DNA of 64,000 nt from Hexactinellida sp. DTS-2022 (taxonomy: Eukaryota; Porifera; Hexactinellida): the NCBI GenBank assembly GCA_028753945.1, contig JAPNXP010000015.1, positions 2,852,001 through 2,916,000 on the forward strand. Reading direction: 5' to 3'. Both the position numbers and the translations under genes were made by a program. A model generated the notes under the pieces. The model did not search any database. It had not been told where the DNA came from and saw nothing but the letters and a program-made list of their open reading frames with translations. Below are positions 43,218 to 53,105 of the stretch, piece after piece. Every line of letters starts with the position of its first letter. Position 1 is the first letter of the stretch.

Positions 43218-44218
43218 AATTTGCTGAATAATTTCAGAAATTATATCTGCTTATATTTGTTGTCTTTATCGTTTTCTTGTTCAACTCAAACTCTTCAAAT
43301 TGTATTAATATTCGTGACTTCAAAGTTTAATCGCTGCTTTAGAATAATTGAATGTAAGTGAATCCGATTTCTAATGGCATATACTACTATATCTAATTAA
43401 TACGAACTTACTTTTAATACGTACACTTATAGTCTGGTCGTTGGAAGTCTGAACAGGAAAATTCATACAAAGCTGATTTTAGTATCCTTAGATGCGAATT
43501 TTAAGCAGAATAACATACCCAAATTCCGCTGAAATCCGTTTCGGGAAAATCTTCATTCGAGTGGTAGTGCCTGCTTAAGACAGAGTATAGAGGAAATAAA
43601 AGGGGGGTTGTAACCTCCCCCCCCATGGATCCGCCATTGCACTACCAATTTAATATACTGGACATTGCCTTGATATTATTCTCATTCATCGAGTAAGAAG
43701 AAATTAAATACAATTCCACCGTAGCCCGTTTTTTCGTAAAATCCGGATTATAAATGAGTACTTTATTTTTCATAACCTACATTCATAGTTTTAACAAATA
43801 TTACTATATTTCTGTTATTTATTTAGGTTGAAGAAAGGTCCGAAGAATTAGACGAACTATTGAATCCAGGGTAATACGATATGTTTATTGTTAGAATGGT
43901 GAGATTATTGTGATTTAGAGCATATCTCAAGGGTTAGAAACAGATGCGGTGTCAGGGGGCTTGACTCGAGCCCCCTTATGATAGATGATAGATTGATAGA
44001 GAATTTGATAGATTTCTTAAACTTTATAAATAATTCCAAGATAGTCATGGAAGTTGTTGACCAATTCGCCCAAGACATGTCTACATAATTACAAATCAAT
44101 GCACCAGAAATTTGAATAATTAAATATTGCAAACATTAATGGTTCCTATGTCATTGAAAATGGCGAATATTTAATTGATGTCATATAATAAATGTAACCT
44201 TTCCACAAACTACAGTGG
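43218..44218. other. Unassigned AT-rich DNA
   Basis: No gene. A possible right end of a hAT-like MITE (TGGATCCGCCATTG, about 43625-43640) is preceded by a G/C homopolymer-rich patch, but I could not find its left end. Confidence 0.4.
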
Positions 44219-44400
44219 AAGTAGAACCTCGTTAGTGCGAAAAGGTTAGTACGAATTTCCGGGTAAGACGAACAAACAGTTCCACAAAATATGGTCCTTA
44301 CAATGGCTATTCAATGGGTTTACTCCGGTTAATATGAACTCAAGGATTATACGAACAAATTTTTTACCGTCCGTTGTTGTTCGTATTAACGAGGTTATAC
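44219..44400. mobile_element. pogo/Tigger-like MITE
   Basis: The left end AGTAGAACCTCGTTAGTGCG is inverted at the right end (TTCGTATTAACGAGGTTATACTG, with TA following). Ends closely match the MITE at 28488-28794. Non-coding; the left boundary is approximate. Confidence 0.7.
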
Positions 44401-44787
44401 TGTACGTGTATGTAAGTTGTAACTATTATAGTTGTTTACAGGCATTAATTAATTAATTGTGGCGCAAGCAGAGGAAAAATGGAAGATTGTCAACAACCAT
44501 CAGACGTAAATTTTTGGCTGCACTCAATCAATGCATATAATTTTCACAAAGGCCAATATTTTTTAAATTTTGGGTTATAGTCTTATAGACCAGACAAATT
44601 TCCAGGTGGTGTTAAAATGTGCTCTAATTGGTTAATCGCTAAGAAAACCAATATACTTTTGTCGATGCCGAACTACGCCTATATACAAATTTAAACTCTC
44701 TGGGTAGTATAATCTTTCCAAATAATTCCGGACAAACATCTTCACAAACAAATAAACAAAAATACAACAACTGTGCTTATAATATAG
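44401..44787. other. Unassigned AT-rich spacer
   Basis: Nothing recognised between the MITE and the foldback element. Confidence 0.4.
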
Positions 44788-45217
44788 TATATGTTATGGG
44801 CAATATGAGAATTGGGCATTTGCATAATGCCCAGGCAATATGCATAATGTCCAAACAATTTGTATAATGTCCAGCAATATGCATAATGCTGGTACACCAA
44901 ATTGGCAGTATGTACTTTATACTTGTTACATTCTAACACAATGACAAAACTTTGCATATTGCTGAACATTTTGCAAATTGTCTGTACATTATGCATATTG
45001 CTGGACATTATGCAAATAGTCTAGACATTATGCATATTGCTGTACATTATGGAAATTGTCTGGTTGGTATGATGGCATTATGCAAATTGCTACAAAAAAA
45101 AACAGCATTATGCAAAATTCCTAAAAGATTTTGCAAATATCTACAAAAACCAGCATTTTGCATATTGCCTGGGCATTATGCAAAATGCACATTTTCTCAT
45201 ATTGCCCATAACATATA
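44788..45217. mobile_element. Foldback-type element with internal tandem repeats
   Basis: Terminal 24-bp inverted repeats (TATATGTTATGGGCAATATG..., inverted at 45194-45217). Between them are arrays of a degenerate 20-25-bp unit around GCATTATGCAAATTGTCTGG / TGCATATTGCTGGACAT: about 4 units in one orientation (44810-44895) and about 10 in the other (44955-45190). Inverted repeats built from short tandem units are the architecture of Drosophila FB/Galileo foldback elements. Apparent frames across it are by-products of the repeat. Confidence 0.7.
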
Positions 45218-45289
45218 GATTACTACTACAGAACTGGTTATATACTTTGATATGCACGTGTAATTTAACCGAGATGGTGTGAACTAGTA

Positions 45290-45430
45290 CAGTGAAACCC
45301 GGAAATACGGTCTTCCGGGACCGATGAAAATGGTCGTAATTGTGAAATATATTAATGTTTATATCTACTATACGAAGTAAAACGTGACTTTAAATAGTTC
45401 CCGGAATAGCGGATAAGCGGGGTTCCACTG
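45290..45430. mobile_element. pogo/Tigger-like MITE with TA target duplication
   Basis: 141 bp, CAGTGAAACCCGGAAATACG to AAGCGGGGTTCCACTG, TA on both sides. Non-coding. Confidence 0.8.
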
Positions 45431-45749
45431 TAATTAATACGACTGTATGCTCTTATCAGCCCAGGGACAGGTTTAAGTATTATGCAATTTACATTTTGAG
45501 TACTATACACTTTTTATTGAGGACATAATTAATTGCAGAGGTGGATCCCTATTCACTAACAATACTCACGTTTGCTTAAGACAAGTTATTTATTCTACAC
45601 TAACCGGCCAGAAGTATCTGAACAACAGGAATTATATTCCAGACACAAAATGCTTCTTATAGCTTGTTAACAGCTGTTAAACTAATCTAAAATGACTTTA
45701 AATGCATTGCTATAGTTCTAAATTTCATAATATTGTTATTTTAAGTAAT

Positions 45750-46320
45750 TTTTATCCAATATCCATCAAGTGGCATATGTAAGTGTTTCTGCCATTTGCC
45801 CCTTCTAACACTATGGCACAAACGGGAATGTGGCTGTATCTCAGTGGAAAATGATCGTAATGATTAGAAATAGTGTACATAGAGCAGCGTTTCACAAACA
45901 TATTTAACCTCCGTCCCCCTCTATCGAATTTAGAAATTTCACGCCCCCCTTCCAAAATATTCCCATTTCTACTAGTATGTGATATAGCAAAATTCTACAC
46001 CTATACTATTACAACACAAATATTTATGTGTGTATATATAAGTGATTTATCACAGCAAGGGCTTAAGTTATGAATCCACTATATAAATTACCCATTGATT
46101 AAGTGGTCCACAAAATTTATAGTGTGTTCGCCAGAGTTTCGCGTCCCTCCTTGGAAATGTTCGCGCCTCCCAGTTTGAGACCGCTGACATAGAGTAATTC
46201 GACCATGTGGTATTCAAATCTGAAATTAGAATTTGTATATTGAAATTGCTTCATAATGATCATAAATTATAAATTTAATTGTCTAATTATATTTTTATTG
46301 AGTTTAACACCTCAATACAA
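45750..46320 (-). repeat. Dispersed repeat, copy B, interrupted by a hAT-type MITE
   Basis: The reverse complement of 41805-42060, split at ACATAGAG by the element 45885-46186. Comparison with copy A shows the pre-insertion sequence. Confidence 0.75.
45885..46186. mobile_element. hAT-type MITE with 8-bp target duplication
   Basis: 302 bp, from CAGCGTTTCACAAAC to GTTTGAGACCGCTG, flanked by ACATAGAG at 45877-45884 and 46187-46194. Ends of the CAGNGNTTC(T)CAAAC kind occur in many hAT/Charlie-like elements. Different family from the 568-570-bp MITEs. Confidence 0.88.
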
Positions 46321-46609
46321 AATTAAATTCAAAATTTTTGCTATTTTATTTTCCTTAACACATCATTTTATGTCCACATCCATTTTGAAGCATCTACAAT
46401 TGTAATATGCTGATAGAAGCTTGATTGTATGAATTCATACTATTGTTGTTGAAATACTTTTGGACGGTAAGTGTATATGGCATATCGTAAATTTATCTAT
46501 CTTCGGCCCAACCTCGGGCTCCTTGTGGCGGACGATACGGTTAATCTACATAAAATATGTGAATATTTTTTGAGTCACATTAATTAACCTAGACAGAACT
46601 GTTCCGTCT

Positions 46610-49600
46610 ATGGCCACAAATTTCATATCGCAGCGCGACAACTCTCCCGAGCTAAACTTGGACGAGATGCTCAGTCTCGCCTGTCGACAGGGCAAGCAGG
46701 ACATCGTGGAGATTCTCCTCTGCTCGGGCGCTAACTACGGACACAGGAATAAGGCGGGCAACACGCCTCTGCTGGAAGCCTGCAGCCAGGGACACGTGGC
46801 TATTGCCCGCGTGCTCCTGGACCACAGCGCCGAGATAGACACCAGCACTGAGACCACTTGCGACTCTCCCCTCACCTGGGCGTGCACACTCGGGAAGGAA
46901 GAGGTGAGAATGTAATCTTATATGTATTCAATATAACCGTGTTCCCAACAAAGTTGTAAATGACAGGTGGTCACTCATCGCAGGTCAAAAGGTATTGTAA
47001 TACAGTACTATTCCCACAGTATTGTCCTTGCTAGAAAAGGCTTGTGTCGTACAATACAGGTATCAGTGTACCTATTGTACTCCTAGAGTAGTCATAGAGC
47101 ATTGTCCACTGAAACCGAGGTATTTCTCGACAATAGTTTGACATTAGATTGGATAATTTCCCTACAGCAAATTACTATTTTTGACCATTTATATTGCGTG
47201 TAGCGATTGTAGCATGCCAGTCTGACTTTACAAATGATAATTCACTGATTGGTAGATATCTTATTGTGTGTGTGACTCCCTTTGTAAAATATACGAAATT
47301 TTCCTGAACCGTGAATATATATTGTGCTTGGGATTGCGTATATCGGACTACACTTTTTAATAAAAAACCCGGATTTACAAAGGTGAATTTGTATGCTAAA
47401 AATGATTTTATCACCTTACTTCTGCCGAAAATTACATTGGGTTGTTGCACGATATAGTATTACTATTTTCTATTGTATAAATTAATGAAGTAACTTATTT
47501 TGCATCATATGTTTGATATAATATTCTATTGTATTCACACATGACGGTCCCTCAGGTTATATTAACTCTAAATATATACCTCTCAACCAGTGTATTATAA
47601 TTTATACAGCCATTTGTAAATACGCTCCTAATCCTGGTCTGATCCAATTTTAATACGCCTAAATCACAAATTAATGTTACGGTATAGGAGAGGATTCCAA
47701 ATTTTCCCGCGCTTCTAAATTAAATTTTCCAAAAATCATGCTCCAAAAGGAGCGTCTCACGCTCCTGGATAATTCCTTGCTCTCAACAGATAGTTGAGCT
47801 GTTGCTACAACGAAAAGCTAACGTAGAGCACCGCACCAAGGATGGCTGCACTGCCCTAATGTTCGCAGCGCTAGCGGGTCACGTAAGTGTAGTCAGTTTC
47901 CTACTGAAACAAGGCGCGCAGCTTAATGTGGAGAGCAACTCCAATAAGGACAGCCCACTCACGTTCGCCTGTTGGAAGGGACACGTGGAGGTGGTGGCTC
48001 TCCTGCTGAGGAGCGGGGCGAACATCGAGCATCGGACCAAGGAGGGATTCACACCTCTCATGTTCGCAGCCCTGGGGGGACACACCGAAGTGAGTAGCTT
48101 ACTTACTCGAATAGTTGCATAGGCTATTATTCGGGGCGGACGATTGTTGCTTTGGGAGCTATTATTTGAGTTAACTACTACTACAGTAGTGTTCGCGTAA
48201 TAGCATGTAGCATTTTGCACGAAATTTGCTTTCTAATAGGCGAACTTGCTATTAGAATTAGATGAACAAAATTAACATTAAATGCTCGCTTGGGGACTGA
48301 AAATGCTAATAGAGCAATATAATATTGCTATTAGGCGAACACCACTGTATTTTCTATTTGAAGAAATATGTTTAAACCTGTTTACCAACTTCCCTCAAGT
48401 GCTTATATGATGATATATTCCTGTTAGCTGCTTAGATGTAGGTTAAGTATTAAGTATATTATTAATTATAAACCCCTTAGGGGGCAGATTATTCGAGTAA
48501 ATAAGTCTGCTGATTCGTGCAGGAGAGATTGATTCTTTCCTATTCAGGTCGCTCGGCTATTTCTCAAACACGACGTACAGGTTAACGTCCCGTCAGGCAG
48601 TAACAACGACATTCCTTTGACCAGTGCCTGTTGGAAGGGACACCCTAACGTGGTGGAGCTACTGCTCACCTACAGATCTAACATAGAGCACAGGACTAAG
48701 GATGGGTGTACGCCTCTAATGCTAGCTTCAAGGGAAGGGCATCTGTCAGTGGCCAAGTTGCTGTTGGAGAAAGGAGCAAAGGCAAGTGCCATCCACACAC
48801 ATATTTATATATACTCTACCCGGCCAAAAGTATATACAGTAGAACCCTCTATGATCCGGAATTCAGCAGAACCGACACTTTTTAGCGCCGGACTATGCAT
48901 TGATTAGAGCCTGCATAATCCGACATTTTTTTCTATCTCAACAGGTGTCGGATTAGACAGGTTCTACTGTGCACTGTAGTTAGACCAGTCCACTGTATAC
49001 TCGTGTTGTTGTAGGTAAACCAACCCAGTGGTTCCGAGCGCAACATTCCATTGACGCTGGCCTGTTGGAAGGGGCACTGTGAAGTAGTGGAACTGCTGCT
49101 TCGCTACAAAAGCGAATTGGAATACCGGAACAAGGCCGGCTGCTCCCCACTAATGCTGGCCTCCAGAGAGGGACACTTCGAGGCCACCTACCTCCTCCTG
49201 AAGCACGGGGCGCAGTTCAACGAGCCCTCAGGCGGGAACGACGACACGCCCCTCACGCTGGCCTGTTGGAAGGGCCACGAGCGGGTAGTGAGACTGCTCT
49301 TAGAGTACTGTAGCACCATAGACCACCAGACCAAGACGAGGTGTACCGCGCTCATGGAGGCCACGCGGGAGGGACACGCCGGAGTTGTGAAGATGCTCCT
49401 GGAGAGCCAGGCTGACGTGGAGACGCCCGACAACTACGGACAGTCTCCTCTCTTCATGGCCTGCTGGAAGGGACATTCCGATGTCGCTAACCTGTTGCTG
49501 TCCTACGGCGCCAACAGAGAGTGCCATACGAAGACAGGCATAACTCCGCTGTTCCAGGCCTGCAGGGAGAACCACGTGGAGGTGGTGCGACTCTTGCTGC

Positions 49601-50136
49601 TCAGCGGCTGCTCCGTAAACTCGCCCTTCCCAAACAGCCGCGAGTGTCCGCTAACCTTAGCCACAGAGAAGGGCTTCTTGGAGCTGGTTGAGCTGCTGCT
49701 GTCCAGAGACGTGTTGGTGGACTGCCGCACCAAGAAGGGGTCCACTCCCTTCTTCCTCGCCTGCAAGGACGGACATCTGGAGATAGCCAAGGCGCTCTGT
49801 GAGAGAGGAGCGGCTGTCGAGACCGCGGACCACCGGAACACCACTCCTCTAGTCGCTTCTTTCCGTAGCGGGCACTGCCACGTGGTGGACTGGCTGCTGA
49901 AGCAGGTCAGCCACCTGCCCTCTGACGAGGAGTGTCGCAACACGCTCACTCCTTCCGCCAGCAACAACGACAAGGAGCTGCAGAGCGCTAAGAACCGGTG
50001 CATGAAACTAATCCGTAAGGCCAAACGCGCGAAGGAGCGAGCCCCCATGCACGTGGCTAACATCCTGTGCGACGAGGTGGATGCTGAGAAAGAGAAGCGT
50101 TTGAACAAACAGAACGCAAGCGCCAAAGAACTCTAA
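46610..50136 (+). CDS. MASK/ANKHD1/ANKRD17-like ankyrin-repeat protein, four exons, no KH domain
   Basis: Exons 46610-46903, 47790-48089, 48548-48781 and 49015-50136 join in phase 0 to about 649 residues. Introns 1 and 2 are GT-AG; intron 3 is GC-AG (AAG/gcaagt). The repeats alternate the MASK pattern PLTLACWKGHxEVVxLLL and EHRTKxGxTPLMxAxxxGH. The C-terminal segment after the last repeat (VVDWLLKQVSHLPSDEECRN, NDKELQSAKNRC) corresponds to the conserved end of the second ankyrin block of ANKHD1/ANKRD17. Those proteins act as scaffolds in Hippo/Yorkie and JAK-STAT signalling. Full MASK proteins have about 25 repeats in two blocks plus a KH domain; here only the second block is present and the stop follows it. 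The start has no upstream repeat-encoding sequence that I can see. Confidence 0.85.
48184..48347. mobile_element. TA-flanked MITE in intron 2 of the MASK-like gene
   Basis: 164 bp with inverted ends CAGTAGTGTTCGCGTAATAG and TTGCTATTAGGCGAACACCACTG; TA on both sides. A related half copy lies at about 56235-56310. Non-coding. Confidence 0.82.
48837..48969. mobile_element. pogo/Tigger-like MITE in intron 3 of the MASK-like gene
   Basis: CAGTAGAACCCTCTATGATCC to GTGTCGGATTAGACAGGTTCTACTG. It is related to 2709-2885 in reverse orientation. It takes up more than half of the 233-bp intron yet leaves both splice sites intact. Confidence 0.75.
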
Positions 50137-51519
50137 GTGCTATGTGAAGAAAAACTACAATACAGTGTGGCCTATTTTATTCTGCATGGCTGTGTTCTTA
50201 ATTGCTTCCTTTATCGCAGTTTCGCTACTCTACTGCATCCACCGTATTTTGCAATAAGATTACATGAAACAGCCCCAATAGAGGGCTAATAGTTTGGTAT
50301 TTGAATCGTTTGTTTATAATATTGTAAATATTGTCCTAATTTATTTTCTAAATACCCCAAGAAACATTCTAGCTTTGTCAAATAACATATGTAGTAGTTT
50401 TGTATTTAGTTACTTGAGAATTTGTTTATTTCATTCTATTTGTACCTCAATGATATCCTGTATTGACTACATATTTGCTATTAAAAATTATTTCTGACAT
50501 TGGGCACAATTGTCCTGCTATACTGCAGAGTATTCTATGGGTTGTATAATACGTTATCTCATTATTTGATGACGGCATAGTTAATAATTATCTGACCAAG
50601 TATTATCATTTGTGAGTGCTTTTACGAATATGCAATCGTTGGCTAATTTTCTTAATAGCTAATTAAGGCCATTTTAGAGTGTGTTAATTAATAGTTAATC
50701 TCACCACAAAATTGGCAATCAACAGAGGAAATATAGGCGTAATAATGGAAATAATGACAATTCTAACAATATACGTGCGGGAAGATTCCAGCTAACAGTT
50801 AAGTAGTAAAAAGTGACCTTTTTATAGACCTCGGATTGGCTCTTGATGTAAGTATTCCTATTCTTGGGATCTGCGTTTGTTTTTGATATTTGTTTCAATT
50901 CGTTTGTCCCTTTGAACATATTATACCGACTATAAATCTATATATTAAAAGCACAATAGTTGTATGTGTGTTTGTTTGTTTGTGTGTTTGTCCAGGATTA
51001 ATAGGAAATACCACAAGCTCTAGAATGCATGCAGGGGTAATTTTATACGCTGACAACGATATATTGGTTTTCTAAACGAAATAACGGGATTATGACGTTA
51101 TTAAGGCACATATTTTGGAATAACTCTTTCAGTTTTATCCGATTCTCCCACAATTTTAAATTTCAAGACAACATGAAATGAGACACACGTATACCTATTT
51201 ATGGCTTTATGACGTCACATGGGAACTATTTGGGATGTCACATTCTAAAATAGATTATATTGCATGTTTCTTTAAATGGATAAATCAATTGGAAATTTGG
51301 AAATTTTATCTAAATAAGCCCCTCCCCTCAAAGAATTTTTGTTGGCTACGCCCATGAGTCATTTTAAAGCATGCATTGATGGTACAAGAGTCGGTCCACT
51401 TTAGGGTATTATTATGGTTAAAATTTGGAGGGAGGTTGAGAAAAAGTGTATCTAGAAGAATTCTTATATCCATTCTACTTTCTTGACACAATACGTGTAG
51501 TTAGTTATTGAATTCATTT
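50137..51519. other. Repeat-rich, no gene
   Basis: At about 50937 a Helitron-like 5' motif (TCTATATATTAAAAGCAC) is followed by a GTTTGTTTGTGTGTTTGTCC stretch similar to 52230-52280, suggesting another element start; I could not find its end. Near 51330 a short GGCTACGCCCATGAGTC resembles a transposon end. Confidence 0.4.
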
Positions 51520-51682
51520 TAAGACCTATTCGATTGTAACTCTAACCAGTAAACTAAGCTGTCTTGTCCAAATGATTGAATAATCTAAGGATAAACAGAT
51601 AGAATTACGTAGATAAAAAAGAGATTCGTTAATTAATGATCTACAAATATAAGAAATCGAAAATAATATTCCTCGGTTAAGT
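51520..51682 (-). repeat. Dispersed repeat, pair member 2
   Basis: Reverse complement of 43055-43217. Confidence 0.75.
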
Positions 51683-51711
51683 GTCTATGTTCATTTTTGT
51701 ATTTAACAGAT

Positions 51712-52068
51712 TTGTTTACCTCCATTTTAAACAATAATAAATATTCCTATTATAAATATGTGAATGTGAATTCGAGTTCAGCATACTTTGTTTACCTATA
51801 ATATCCGTTGGAAGCTAGCATCTACGTAGGTTCATTTTGAATTTTGAATAATTTGTTTACCTATTTTGGTAAACAACAACAGTAAAATTCATATTATAAA
51901 TTTATGTAAGCGAAATTCGATATCAGCATACTTGTTTACCAATTATAACATTTGGAAGTTAAATTATATCCCAATTATATTCCACATCACTTTAATACCA
52001 TCCGGAAACAAACAAACACACAAACAATCAAACAAACAAACAAACAAACACGCACACACTACATAATC
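51712..52068 (-). repeat. Minisatellite-bearing Helitron/HINE-like element, left inverted copy
   Basis: In reverse orientation it shows the same order as 52215-52957: CTCGA head, GTTTGTTTGT-type simple sequence, TTAAAGTGAT, then core monomers containing GGTAAACAAA...AATTCGAAATTCGC-like motifs. The two copies face away from a centre near 52150. Confidence 0.65.
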
Positions 52069-52214
52069 GAGTTTTAATTTACTATAGATGGGGCATAGAT
52101 TATTTCGAATATTCGCTATATCGAACAGATTTTGATTTCCTCTGAGGGATCGAGATGTCAGCTGTATGTTAATGACCTTTCTTTAATTTGTATATATCCA
52201 TTTCATAAACTTTT

Positions 52215-52957
52215 GTTATATCTATATTATTAAATCTCGATTGTTGTTTGTTTGTGTGTTTGTTTGTCCGGATTGTATTAAAGTGATGGGGGAATAGAAA
52301 CCGCAATTAATATTGGGATATAAACTAACTTTCAAATGTTATAATGGGTAAACAAATGTTATAATAGGTAAACAAGTATGCTGATTTCGAATTTCGCGTT
52401 TATAAATTTGTAATATGAATATTTGTTGTTGTTGTTACACAAAATTGGTAAACAAATTAATGAAAATTCAAAATCGACCTAGATGTTAGCTTTCAACGGA
52501 TATTATAGGTAAACAGGTATACTGATCACGAATTTAGCATTTAGAAATTTCTAATATGAAAATTTGTTGTTGTTTACACAAAATAGGTAAACAAATTAAT
52601 GAAAATTCAAAATCAACCTAGATGTTAGCTTTCAACGGCTATTATAGGTAAACAGGTATGCTAAACACGAATTTCGCGTTTAACATTTTCTAATATATTA
52701 ATATTTGTTGTTGTTGTTTACACAAAATAGGTAAACAAATTAATGAAAATTCAAAATCGACCTAGAAGTTAGCTTCTGACGGGTATTATTGGTAAACAAG
52801 TTAAACTATGGAAAATGGTAGAAATGGTTGTATATAACGTCCCTTTCTACCATTTTCCATGGCAGAAAGGGTGAGGAGTAAGGCCGCAAAGCGGCCGTTA
52901 ACTTGAGGTGCGTAGCACCGATTCGTCGCAAAGCGACCGAGACCGAAGGGCTCGTAT
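52215..52957 (+). repeat. Minisatellite-bearing Helitron/HINE-like element with a hairpin cluster at its end
   Basis: Head TATATTATTAAATCTCGATT with GTTTGTTTGT simple sequence; then four diverged 115-140-bp core monomers (AATTAATGAAAATTCAAAAT, GTTAGCTTTCAACGG, ATAGGTAAACAGGTATGCT); then a cluster of perfect hairpins: ATGGAAAATGGTAGAAA/TTTCTACCATTTTCCAT (52808-52860), GGCCGC-AAA-GCGGCC, GGTGC-GTA-GCACC, GTCGC-AAA-GCGAC, CGAG...CTCG. The tail motif AAGCGACCGAGACCGAAGGG recurs at 61801-61835 and, diverged, at 62807-62836. Head, core tandem repeats and terminal palindromes fit Helentron/HINE or bivalve pearl-type elements. The class is an inference. Confidence 0.6.
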
Positions 52958-53105
52958 ATATCTATATCTATATCTATTAGTACATATGTATATTCACTGC
53001 ATATTATTAAAAATATCTTGTAGAATTGGTCAATTAATTACTGAACTTATCATAGACTTTAACTGGGTGCACTATACTGACATACTTACAATAATGAGGT
53101 CCTAG

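Noticed and set aside
43590-43645. Complete hAT-like MITE around GGATCCGCCATTG
   Set aside because: Only one end could be found; no inverted partner or duplication nearby.
44742-45218. Frames rich in repeated HIAEH/NCLYIMHIAG-like peptides
   Set aside because: They are translations of the tandem unit in the foldback element, in both strands.
47175-47450. 91-codon antisense frame in intron 1 of the MASK-like gene
   Set aside because: No recognisable domain, and AT-rich intronic sequence can keep such a frame open by chance.
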